A stretch of DNA of 64,000 nucleotides, taken from Flavobacteriales bacterium (lineage in GTDB: Bacteria; Bacteroidota; Bacteroidia; Flavobacteriales_F; PHOS-HE28). The DNA lies in the NCBI GenBank assembly GCA_016715995.1, contig JADJXF010000008.1, forward strand, positions 124,001-188,000. Direction: 5' to 3'. The notes beneath the pieces were generated by a model. The model was not told where the DNA came from. It did not search any database and saw nothing but the letters and a program-made list of their open reading frames with translations. The first letter of the stretch is position 1, and every line of letters starts with the position of its first letter. This document shows, piece by piece, positions 9,030-16,447 of this stretch. A program made the position numbers and the translations under genes.

Positions 9030-10352
9030 TCAATCGGTGCCCGACAAATAACCTGAGGGGTCCAGGACCTTCAGGCGCACGAGGTCGATGCGGCCATGCA
9101 GGACCTGCGCTACGGTGATTCGGTATGGCGGCAGATCCACCACCTGGCCCTGTTCTGGCAGATCCCCGGTGCGGTGCAGCAGATAGCCCGCCAGGGTGTC
9201 ATACTCCGCCGAATCCGGGATACCAATGTGATGCGCCTCGCGCAGGTGCGCGACTTCCAGTCGGCCGCTGAAGAGGAACTCATCGGGCCCGATGCGCTCC
9301 TCGATGTCCTCGGGTGTGTCGTGCTCATCCTCGATATCCCCCACGATGGTCTCCACCACATCCTCCATGGTGAGCATGCCGGCTGTTCCGCCGAATTCGT
9401 CCACGACCACGGCCACATGCGTGCGCTGCTTGATGAAGAGCTGTAGCACCTCATCGGCCGGCATGGTGCCGGGTATGAAGTTCACCGGCCGCAGGAGCGC
9501 GCGAATGGACCGCGGATGACGGAAGAGCTCATAGCCATGCACATAGCCGATGATGTTGTCTATGCTGTCCTTGTACACAAGCAATTTGCTCATGCCGGTA
9601 TCCACGAATCGCCGGTGCAGCAGTTCCGCCGTCTCCTCCACATCGATGGCCTCGATGCGCGCGCGGGGGACCATGAGCTCACGCACTTTGATGCTGCTCA
9701 GCTCGAGGGTGTTCCGGAAGTACTCCACTTCGGCATCGAGCGGATGCTCCTTGCCCTGCCCGGCGCTCATCTCGCGCAGGAATTCATCCAGATCGATGCG
9801 GCCGAAGACCACCTGGCCCGGCTTGGAGCGAAGCCGCAGCAGCTTGAGCACCAGTTCGCTCAGCCCGGTCATCAGCATCATGGCTGGCCAGAGAACGATG
9901 TACAGCACCAGGAGCGGGGCGGCCAAGACCTTGATAGCGCGGTTGGGGTCTAACCGGAAGAGGGCTTTGGGAAGGAACTCGGCCAGCACCAGGATGACCA
10001 ACGTGCTCATCACGGTCTGGATGGCCAGCACCAACACAGGCCCCAATCCGAGCCCGACCAGCCAGGGCTCCAGCGCCTTCGCCATCAGCACTCCATACAC
10101 CACCAGCGCGATGTTGTTCCCGACGAGCAAGGCGCCGATCACCCTTGCGGGCCGTTGCTGCAGAACGCCGATGAGCCGGGCCCAGATGGCTCCACGCTTC
10201 CGCTCCAGTTCGAGGTAGAGCTTGTTCGCGCTCACGAACGCGATCTCCAGCCCCGAGCAGAGGGCCGAGAGGATGATGGAGCCTCCTATCAGCAGCAGGT
10301 CGGTGGGAGCCAAGGCGGTGGCGAAGGGCGCCGGGCGAAGATAGCCGGGCAT
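9030..10352 (-). CDS. CNNM/CBS-domain membrane protein (HlyC/CorC family, GldE-like)
   Basis: 440 residues. A DUF21/CNNM transmembrane domain occupies about residues 15-190 (IILSALCSGLEIAFVSAN is the typical first helix). A CBS pair follows at about 215-335 (VRELMVPRARIEAIDVEE; GTAGMLTMEDVVETIVGDI), then a CorC/HlyC C-terminal domain. Proteins of this layout act in divalent-cation transport; in gliding Flavobacteria one member is GldE. No gldD neighbour is present, so it is not called GldE here. Nine bases separate it from the upstream 73-residue gene, and it sits in the coaX-lptC operon. Confidence 0.88.
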   Translation of the reverse strand: MPGYLRPAPFATALAPTDLLLIGGSIILSALCSGLEIAFVSANKLYLELERKRGAIWARLIGVLQQRPARVIGALLVGNNIALVVYGVLMAKALEPWLVGLGLGPVLVLAIQTVMSTLVILVLAEFLPKALFRLDPNRAIKVLAAPLLVLYIVLWPAMMLMTGLSELVLKLLRLRSKPGQVVFGRIDLDEFLREMSAGQGKEHPLDAEVEYFRNTLELSSIKVRELMVPRARIEAIDVEETAELLHRRFVDTGMSKLLVYKDSIDNIIGYVHGYELFRHPRSIRALLRPVNFIPGTMPADEVLQLFIKQRTHVAVVVDEFGGTAGMLTMEDVVETIVGDIEDEHDTPEDIEERIGPDEFLFSGRLEVAHLREAHHIGIPDSAEYDTLAGYLLHRTGDLPEQGQVVDLPPYRITVAQVLHGRIDLVRLKVLDPSGYLSGTD

Positions 10353-10361
10353 GTGAAGGCG

Positions 10362-10583
10362 CTAGCCGCGCCCTTGCGCACGGTCGTCCATGGCCTCCAG
10401 CTTGCGCCGCGTGAACCGGCGGAACAGGAACATGGCTGTGGCAATGCCGGGGAACAGCAGCCACGAGCGGCCCTTGTCGAATCCATCGGTGGCGATGACC
10501 CAAGCCGCCGCAATGGCGGTGCCAATCGCCACGGCGAGCCAGAAATGCTCCATGAACCGGTTCAGCTTGCGGAGGCCGCTCAT
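10362..10583 (-). CDS. Small two-helix membrane protein of the lptC operon
   Basis: 73 residues with two hydrophobic segments (about 13-30 and 40-55) and a basic, Arg/Lys-rich tail. ATG starts 8 bases after the lptC stop codon and the gene ends 9 bases before the CNNM gene, so it is almost certainly translated as part of this operon. A longer frame runs into it from lptC only because lptC carries a frameshift. No named family was recognised; function unknown. Confidence 0.7.
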   Translation of the reverse strand: MSGLRKLNRFMEHFWLAVAIGTAIAAAWVIATDGFDKGRSWLLFPGIATAMFLFRRFTRRKLEAMDDRAQGRG

Positions 10584-10591
10584 GATCACCG

Positions 10592-11165
10592 TTATTGGGC
10601 CGCCAAGGTATCCTCGCCCAAGTGGATGGTACCGGTGACGCGCCGGATGGTGTAGCGGCTGAAATCCTCGGCGGCCACGAGCCCTTGGCCATGGATCACG
10701 TCGGCCGCGTTGCACGCGCACGGCCTTGTCGGTATGCACGCGGGCGCTGTCCTGGTCCCACGTGAGATGCTCTGTCTCCAAGCGCTCCCCTTTCGCATTG
10801 ATGAAGACCACTTCATCGAAGACCTCCATCCGCTTGGCGTCGGGCTCCATGATTCCGCGCCCTGCGGTCAATCGGCTGCCGGGCTTGCCCTGCGCGTCAT
10901 AGAACAGCAGCTCTAGGCCTTCGGTGATCTCGGTTCTTTTCTTGGCAACACTCCATTCAGCAATGCGACCTGCACGCAATCGGTTGCGCAGCAGACCCGA
11001 ATCGGAATAGAGGTACTCGGCGTCGGTGGTCACCCGGTCCGCCACGGCGGCGGGCAATTCCACTGCGGCCACTTTGTCGAGATCATTCTTGCAGGAAAGG
11101 AGCATGCCCGCCATGATGAGGGCGGGCATGCCAATGCGGGTCGTCGTGCGGTTCAATCGCACCAT
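10592..11165 (-). CDS. lptC: LptC-like LPS export lipoprotein, one frameshift
   Basis: The start is MVRLNRTTTRIG followed by a hydrophobic stretch and lipobox MLLSC near residue 20, five bases after the TPR gene. The protein resembles Bacteroidota LptC: a single LptC/OstA-like beta-jellyroll that carries LPS across the periplasm. The frame breaks near 10710: HTDKAVRVQR continues one frame over as ADVIHGQGLVAAEDFSRYT, which is the conserved end of the family, terminating at TAA 10592-10594. One extra base, or two missing ones, in the GCGGCC run explains it. This may be a base-calling error, since LptC is normally essential. Confidence 0.8.
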
Positions 11166-11169
11166 GCTG

Positions 11170-12489
11170 TTATTTCTTGGTCCGCACCGTAGTGCTCTCA
11201 TTGAGGCCACCGCAGCTCACCTGGTAAGGCTTACCCTCGGTGAGCTGATGGAAGAAGGCCTCGCTCTGGGTGGGGAAACGCCCCACGCAGGAAGCCATGC
11301 GCTCACCGGCCTTCTCAGAGACGCTCGGATCCAAAGAGCGGGCCCGCTGGTAGTAGTCATAGGCCAGCCAATAAGCGCCCCACGAATCGGGACCCTCGCA
11401 GGAACTGGCCTGGACGGCAATGGCATTGCCGATCAGGATGAGGGCTTCGCCGTTCTTGGCGTCGAGTTGGAGCACCTGGTTGGCATAGCTGCGCGCCTGG
11501 GCGTGGCTGCCTGCCGCGCTGGCCACCTGGCCGGCTTTGAGCAGGTATTTCACACGGTCGCTGCATCCGGTGCAGAGGTCCACGGCCTCTTTCATGAAGC
11601 GCAGCGCGCCGCTCATGTCGCCCTGCTTCACGAGCAGCATGCCCAGGCTGTACTTGCATTCCGAACTCGGCCTGCTCTGGCAGACCTCTTCCGCCAGCCT
11701 GCGGTAGACGGGCTCCTCCGCGCAATCCTTCGCGCCCAGCACCTTCAGCAGCCGCTCCTTCATGTCGAGGTCATCTGGGCGCTCCTGCAGCATTTTCTCG
11801 GCGATCTGGCCGATCTCCTTGCATTCGGCTATCCTGAAGAACAGGCCGTTCACGTTGTCGCGGGCCTTGGTCCAGTACTCGCGTGAATCCTCTTTCAGGC
11901 TGGGATTGGCCAGCGCCTCCTCCACGATCCCGATGATGCGCACATACTCCGAGAGCATCTGCTCTTTGGTGGCTTCACCGTTGGTGTATAGGCAATTGAG
12001 CGATTGATAGTAGGCGCTGACGGTACCCGCCTCGCTTTTGGCGCCGCCCAGCTCGATCGCCTCCTTCAGGATGTCGTTCGCCTCCTTGCAGGCAGCAGGA
12101 CGGAAGAAAAACAGATCCACGCCCTTGCGGCCCAGCACATAGCTCCGCTCGCCGAAATGAGTGATGCGCCAATCGTAATTGAGCAGCAACGAATCGATGA
12201 GGCGTTCCTTACGGGCGGTGTCCTTCTCCTTTGCGATGAAGTCGTTGAACATCTTCACGCCATTCTGATAGAGGCCCTTGCTGCAGGCCGGGCAGATGCG
12301 GACGAGCTCGCGGTAGGCGGGGTAGGCATCGGCATAGCTGCCCTGCTTCATGAACTCCTGGTAGAGCGAGAGGTTCTTCACGCACTCCACGCTATCCGCC
12401 GGGGTGGCGCCCCACTTGCTCTGGGCGAGGGTGACCGAGGTCACCAAGGCCAGCAAACCGGTGGCCAGCAATCGCAACCTGCTCGTCAT
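11170..12489 (-). CDS. Periplasmic tetratricopeptide-repeat protein
   Basis: 439 residues from the ATG that overlaps the stop of the upstream outer-membrane protein gene (ATGA). It has a signal peptide (MTSRLRLLATGLLALVTSVTLAQ) and then helical repeats of TPR type, clearest in the C-terminal half (YANQVLQLDAKNGEALILIGNAIA; AYDYYQRARSLDPS). It is Cys-rich for a TPR protein, with Cys repeated in the CPAC and CTGC segments. The gene sits between an outer-membrane protein and lptC, a conserved Bacteroidota arrangement, which suggests an envelope-assembly role; the exact function is unknown. Confidence 0.85.
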   Translation of the reverse strand: MTSRLRLLATGLLALVTSVTLAQSKWGATPADSVECVKNLSLYQEFMKQGSYADAYPAYRELVRICPACSKGLYQNGVKMFNDFIAKEKDTARKERLIDSLLLNYDWRITHFGERSYVLGRKGVDLFFFRPAACKEANDILKEAIELGGAKSEAGTVSAYYQSLNCLYTNGEATKEQMLSEYVRIIGIVEEALANPSLKEDSREYWTKARDNVNGLFFRIAECKEIGQIAEKMLQERPDDLDMKERLLKVLGAKDCAEEPVYRRLAEEVCQSRPSSECKYSLGMLLVKQGDMSGALRFMKEAVDLCTGCSDRVKYLLKAGQVASAAGSHAQARSYANQVLQLDAKNGEALILIGNAIAVQASSCEGPDSWGAYWLAYDYYQRARSLDPSVSEKAGERMASCVGRFPTQSEAFFHQLTEGKPYQVSCGGLNESTTVRTKK

Positions 12490-13967
12490 CAATCGATCCT
12501 TCGTTTCTTGAACCATGGCTCGTTCAATTCTGGGGTAATGGTGATCCCGATGTAGACGTTGGCATATCGCTCCAACAGGAGCCCGTCGTTCGTGGTGCCG
12601 CGCTGCCCCAATTCAGTGCCGAGATTCAGGCGGCTTCGGGAACGCGACCCCACGGGCAGCGAGATGCCAAAGGACATGCCGATCTGGGTGAGCGCCGTGC
12701 CCTTTATGGTCACGTAGTCATCCGCGTAACGCAATCCGGCGCGGTAAATGGTGCCGGTGATAAGGTTGCCTGCTTCATCGCCAGCAGGCCGGAAGCTCGC
12801 CCCCAACGCATAGGAACTCCCGGCAGTCAACTCGTTGCGCTGCGGGTAGCCCTCCACGTCCACCACCGTGCGCGACCAGTCCCTGCGCTTGTGCTCGGCG
12901 GTGACGGACCATCGCCGGTTGTACACCGTGAATCCGAAGCCGATGCCGAAAGGAAGCTCCAACTGGCCCCTAGCGCCCTCGATGCTCACGGCCGTATCCC
13001 TAGGGAACTCCACGCCGGTTGATCCAATGACGAAATTGTTCACTAGGACTGTGTGCCGGGCCGCAAGCGTGGCCGGCAGCTCGGCCGCTACGCCGATTCG
13101 GAATCGCAAGGCTTCACCGGTCCCCTTAGGAAGCTGAACGGCGCGGCGCTCCTTGGGATCGCGACCGGCATTGAGCCAATCCATCTCTTCCCGGCGGTCC
13201 TTGGCCTGCAGCCGTTCCTTACGCGCGGCCATGCGCGCCTTGGCCCGCTCCAGCCCAATCAGGTCATCCGCGTATTGGAGTCCGAACGATGCCGATGGCG
13301 AGCGCACCACCAGCGAGGAACTAGCACTGGTGTTGTAGTAGCCCGCATTGGCCGGGTAATAGGCCTTCCGTGCCGAAGTCATCGTGCCGAAGAGATAGTC
13401 GATGTTCGCCCCTGCTGAGAGCTTACCGCCCTTGGTGGTGCTATCGCTCCGTTGCCAGATGACATGCCCGAACCCGATGAAGGCCCGGTTGAGCCCTCCG
13501 CTGCCCGTGTACTCGAAACGGGCAGCTCCGCCTTCCACCGCCACCTGTTCATCGAGCTGGTAGTTCACTGCAGTAGTAGGGGAAAGGCCCAAGGCCATGC
13601 CCCAGCGGCCGCGCCCGAAGGGCACGCCGATGGTAAGGCCGAGCAGCCGGCTGTTCCGGCCATTCGAGGTGAGCGCATTCGTCTCGGATCGCGTGTTGCG
13701 CACGACCAGGCCTGTTTCGAAGGCCGTATGCGCAAGCCCTGCATAGGACGCCGGATTCGCAAGCGAGACCCCATACGGATCGGCTATCGCGATGCCCGCA
13801 CCCCCGGCGGTAGCCTGAACCACCTGGGTGGCTCCCTGAAGGTCGCCGAACCCGAATGCCGAATACGGCGAGCCGCTGCCCTGCTGCCCTTGCGCGAAGA
13901 CCGGGGCACTGCTAAAAGCCCACCAGGTCAGGGTGATGATGCACGAGTATGCGGCGGTAACCTTCAA
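12489..13967 (-). CDS. Outer-membrane beta-barrel protein, FadL/OmpP1-like
   Basis: 492 residues with a signal peptide (MKVTAAYSCIITLTWWAFSSAPVFA). The mature part opens GSGSPYSAFGFGDLQGA, typical of Bacteroidota outer-membrane proteins of the FadL-like fold, and continues with alternating amphipathic strands rich in Gly, Tyr and Arg. A 40-residue charged loop (ERAKARMAARKERLQAKDR, near 245-265) interrupts the barrel. Its start lies inside the coaX 3' end (56-base overlap) and its stop overlaps the TPR start. Substrate unknown. Confidence 0.82.
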   Translation of the reverse strand: MKVTAAYSCIITLTWWAFSSAPVFAQGQQGSGSPYSAFGFGDLQGATQVVQATAGGAGIAIADPYGVSLANPASYAGLAHTAFETGLVVRNTRSETNALTSNGRNSRLLGLTIGVPFGRGRWGMALGLSPTTAVNYQLDEQVAVEGGAARFEYTGSGGLNRAFIGFGHVIWQRSDSTTKGGKLSAGANIDYLFGTMTSARKAYYPANAGYYNTSASSSLVVRSPSASFGLQYADDLIGLERAKARMAARKERLQAKDRREEMDWLNAGRDPKERRAVQLPKGTGEALRFRIGVAAELPATLAARHTVLVNNFVIGSTGVEFPRDTAVSIEGARGQLELPFGIGFGFTVYNRRWSVTAEHKRRDWSRTVVDVEGYPQRNELTAGSSYALGASFRPAGDEAGNLITGTIYRAGLRYADDYVTIKGTALTQIGMSFGISLPVGSRSRSRLNLGTELGQRGTTNDGLLLERYANVYIGITITPELNEPWFKKRRID

Positions 13968-14652
13968 GGGTCAGGAAAGGGTGGGCAAAGATGCCGCTTT
14001 TCATTGCGCGGGCCAGCCGCAGTCCATCACCGCCGGTGAACACCACGGCACCCTCGGGATGGCGGTTGCGGAACGCCTCCATGAAGCCGGCTATTTCCCC
14101 ATGGAGGCCGTGGAGCACGCCGCTGCGGAGCGATTCGAGGGTGGAAGTGCCGAAATGGTCGGGCATCGGCCCATCCGATTCCACCAACGGCAACCGGGCG
14201 CTGAAGTCGTGCATGGACTGGGCGCGCATGCGCATACCGGGCGAAATCGCCCCGCCGCGATAGGTACCCGTCGGATCCACTACGTCATAGGTTATGCAGG
14301 TGCCCGCATCAATGGCCATCACGGCCTTACCCGTGAAGAAGCCAGCGGCCGCCACCGCGTTGGCGAGGCGATCGGCGCCAAGTGTCAGCGGCGTGCCATA
14401 CGCGCTCACGACCGGCGAAGGCGTATTGCCCGCGATCTCCAGCACCGGTGCCAACGCCTTCAATGCGACGACAAGCTGCGGGTCGGGTGAAGCCACGGAA
14501 CCAATGGCGATTGCATCGAACCGGTGTGCTTCCGCGATGGTCTGGACAGACGACCGATCGCCGGGGGCTAGTGCAGTTATGCGCAGCAGCCGATCACCTT
14601 GGAACACGGCCGTCTTCACCCGTGAATTCCCGATATCGATGATGAGCAGCAT
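13912..14652 (-). CDS. coaX: Type III pantothenate kinase
   Basis: 246 residues. CoaX phosphorylates pantothenate, the first step of coenzyme A synthesis, and is not inhibited by CoA. Seen: phosphate motif MLLIIDIGNSRVKTAVF at the N-terminus, GADRLANAVAAAGF (pantothenate/GADR motif, near residue 100), AIDAGTCITYDVV (second phosphate motif, near 120) and FTGGDGLRLA near the C-terminus. The ATG at the MLLIID start was chosen over an upstream in-frame ATG because the extra 24 residues are basic, match no family member, and would overlap the tRNA promoter region. First gene of the envelope operon. Confidence 0.94.
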   Translation of the reverse strand: MLLIIDIGNSRVKTAVFQGDRLLRITALAPGDRSSVQTIAEAHRFDAIAIGSVASPDPQLVVALKALAPVLEIAGNTPSPVVSAYGTPLTLGADRLANAVAAAGFFTGKAVMAIDAGTCITYDVVDPTGTYRGGAISPGMRMRAQSMHDFSARLPLVESDGPMPDHFGTSTLESLRSGVLHGLHGEIAGFMEAFRNRHPEGAVVFTGGDGLRLARAMKSGIFAHPFLTLEGYRRILVHHHPDLVGF

Positions 14653-14679
14653 GGCCAGATCGCGGTTTGAACGCTTGTT

Positions 14680-14687
14680 TATCTTTG
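14680..14687 (+). promoter_or_regulatory. Bacteroidota -7 box upstream of tRNA-Phe
   Basis: TATCTTTG is an exact match to TAnnTTTG. It lies 48 bases before the tRNA 5' end, predicting a start site near 14692 and a roughly 40-base leader that includes the inverted repeat at 14698-14719. No good TTG element is seen at the -33 spacing. Confidence 0.5.
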
Positions 14688-14697
14688 CCCGCCTTCT

Positions 14698-14719
14698 GCG
14701 AACGCGGTCTTGCGTTCGC
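14698..14719. repeat. Inverted repeat in the tRNA-Phe leader
   Basis: Eight-base arms GCGAACGC / GCGTTCGC are separated by GGTCTT, between the -7 box and the tRNA. They could form a processing hairpin in the precursor tRNA, or an operator site shared with the divergent coaX operon. Confidence 0.5.
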
Positions 14720-14734
14720 GACAAGCAAAGGAAT

Positions 14735-14807
14735 GGTGCCTTAGCTCAGCTGGTAGAGCAACGGATTGAAAATCCGTGTGTCCCCAGTTCGATTCTGGGA
14801 GGCACCA
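14735..14807 (+). tRNA. tRNA-Phe (GAA)
   Basis: A 73-base cloverleaf. The acceptor stem GGTGCCT pairs with AGGCACC and is followed by discriminator A. The D-arm contains AGCTCAGCTGGTAGAGCA. The anticodon stem ACGGA/TCCGT holds the loop TTGAAAA, giving anticodon GAA. The T-arm contains the GTTCGATTC loop. The CCA end is not encoded (A is followed by CGT), as is usual in Bacteroidota. Confidence 0.97.
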
Positions 14808-14816
14808 CGTGCAAGG

Positions 14817-14837
14817 AGCCCCGGTTCGGCCGGGGCT
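14817..14837. terminator. Hairpin terminator between tRNA-Phe and the HD gene
   Basis: An eight-base-pair stem AGCCCCGG/CCGGGGCT with a five-base TTCGG loop is followed on the plus strand by TCTTC. It lies 10 bases after the tRNA and directly after the stop of the convergent HD gene, so it can end both transcripts. Confidence 0.75.
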
Positions 14838-14840
14838 TCT

Positions 14841-15443
14841 TCATTGCCCGGAGTCAACGGGATTCGCCGACAGCCATTTCTTCACCCGGTCCAGATGCTC
14901 CTTCTTCACCGGCTCGCGGAGCCGCTTGTTGGTCGGGGTGAAATAAGCGTGACGCTCCAGGAAACGGAGCTGCAGTTCGTTCCACTCGCGTTCGGTTCGC
15001 AGCACGCCGTATGTCCGCATCTCCTGGAAGAGCGCGGCTCCGATACGGTCGAAATCGCCACGGCCCAGATAGTCGAGGTCGGCATCGCAGAGCACCCGTG
15101 CCAACTTGTTGCGCGGTCGTTGCGGAATCCGAGTGGCCATGATCATGTCGCAAATCAGGTCAACCTGCCTGACGTCGAAACCGAAGGTGGGCAGCATCTC
15201 GCGCGCTATGGTGCAGCCCGCCTCCTCGTGGTCGGTATCCTGCACCGTGAAGCCCGCATCGTGGTACAGCGCAGCGATCTTCAGCAGTACCAGCCCTTCC
15301 CCCGTGATGCCTTCCGCCTCTGCGATGCCGATGGCGCTCGCGTAAACATCCAGGGTATGCTCGAGGCTGTGATAGGTCCGGGCCTCCGGCAGTTCATTGC
15401 GGAGGCGTGCAAGGATATAGGCTTTGGCGGCCGGGGCGTCCAT
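14841..15443 (-). CDS. HD-domain metal-dependent phosphohydrolase
   Basis: 200 residues. It shows the HD superfamily metal ligands: His25 in YHSLEH, His61-Asp62 in ALYHDAGF, and a later Asp in LCDADLDYLGR. Bacteroidota have many stand-alone HD proteins of this type; the substrate (nucleotide or phosphorylated metabolite) cannot be told from sequence. The ATG at MDAPAAK was chosen because upstream residues are non-family and would run into the sensor kinase region. A CCAAGATA sequence (TATCTTGG on the minus strand) ends 11 bases before the ATG and may be its -7 box. Confidence 0.85.
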   Translation of the reverse strand: MDAPAAKAYILARLRNELPEARTYHSLEHTLDVYASAIGIAEAEGITGEGLVLLKIAALYHDAGFTVQDTDHEEAGCTIAREMLPTFGFDVRQVDLICDMIMATRIPQRPRNKLARVLCDADLDYLGRGDFDRIGAALFQEMRTYGVLRTEREWNELQLRFLERHAYFTPTNKRLREPVKKEHLDRVKKWLSANPVDSGQ

Positions 15444-15499
15444 TGTGCGCGAGCCAAGATAGCGGTCGATTCCGTAGGGCCATATCCTAGCTTGCCTGC

Positions 15500-16447
15500 A
15501 TGAATGGCGTGAATAGACGGACCCTGTGGCTCTTCCTAGGCCTGACCGTTTACATCCTCGCACAGTTCACGTGGTGGGCCGTGCTGCTGCTGCGCTTGAA
15601 TGCCCGGGTCGATGAGCTATCCGCGGCTTTACCCGATGCGGAGGCGGGGCGGCCAGCGACCGCCACGAGCAGCACACGCACCACCATGGTTCTTGGTGAG
15701 GCGGGCGTCTTCCTCCTGCTGCTGCTCATCGTGGTGTGGCTCACATATCGCGCGGTGCGCCGAGACCTGCGCCTAGCTGAAACCCAGCGCAATTTCCTGC
15801 TCGCGGTCACGCATGAACTTCGGACCCCCATCGCCGCCATCAAGCTCCAGTTGCAGACCCTCGAACGACCGGACCTCTCCTCGGAACATCGCCGCGCTTT
15901 GCAAGAAACCGCTGGAGAAGAGGCGGACCGTTTGACGCTTCTGACCGACAAGGTGCTGCAGGCCGCCATGGGCGATGAAAGCCTCACCTTGGTCCGGGAG
16001 CCACTCGATGTCATGGGCTTGGCACGAGGAGTGATCGAACGCGCACAGGCCTCTTTCGCGAAGCATCATATCCTCCAACTGGAAGGGCCAGCCCAACTGG
16101 AGACACGGACGGACGGTCACGTGATCCGCAGCATCTTGGAGAACCTCGTGGAGAACGCGACCAAATACGCTCCGCAAAGCAGCGTCATCGAGGTTCGGAT
16201 GGAGACAGGCGATCCCGGTTGGCGCTTGACCGTCAGCGACCAAGGGCCGGGCATCGCCCACGAGGAGAAGAAGCGGATCTTCGAGCGATTCTATCGTGTA
16301 GGTCGGGAAGAGACACGCGAACAGCGCGGCACGGGACTCGGTCTTTACATCGTAAAACGGCTCGTGATGCGGTGCGGCGGCACCGTTGAAGTCCGGGACC
16401 GGGTTCCGCATGGGGCTATCTTCACGGTCGAATTTCCTCACCACTAA
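15500..16447 (+). CDS. Membrane sensor histidine kinase
   Basis: 315 residues. Two membrane helices (about 9-30 and 67-85) flank a short periplasmic loop of some 35 residues, too small for a classic ligand domain. Then come a HisKA domain with HELRTP (His105), an N box NLVENATKYAP near 216, and G boxes DQGPGIAHEEK and RGTGLGLYIVK. All catalytic elements are present. No response regulator gene lies in the window. Instead the stop overlaps the gpmI start (TAATG), so kinase and glycolytic enzyme are co-translated. Divergent from the HD gene, with 56 bases between starts. Confidence 0.92.
   Translation: MNGVNRRTLWLFLGLTVYILAQFTWWAVLLLRLNARVDELSAALPDAEAGRPATATSSTRTTMVLGEAGVFLLLLLIVVWLTYRAVRRDLRLAETQRNFLLAVTHELRTPIAAIKLQLQTLERPDLSSEHRRALQETAGEEADRLTLLTDKVLQAAMGDESLTLVREPLDVMGLARGVIERAQASFAKHHILQLEGPAQLETRTDGHVIRSILENLVENATKYAPQSSVIEVRMETGDPGWRLTVSDQGPGIAHEEKKRIFERFYRVGREETREQRGTGLGLYIVKRLVMRCGGTVEVRDRVPHGAIFTVEFPHH

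Noticed and set aside
9030..10352. Calling the CNNM protein GldE
   Set aside because: Architecture is compatible, but no gldD or other gliding gene is adjacent and family-level motifs do not separate GldE from other CNNM proteins by eye.
10362..10720. Apparent fusion of LptC to a membrane protein
   Set aside because: The join arises from a frameshift near 10710; the true LptC end lies in the adjacent frame and the membrane protein has its own well-placed ATG.
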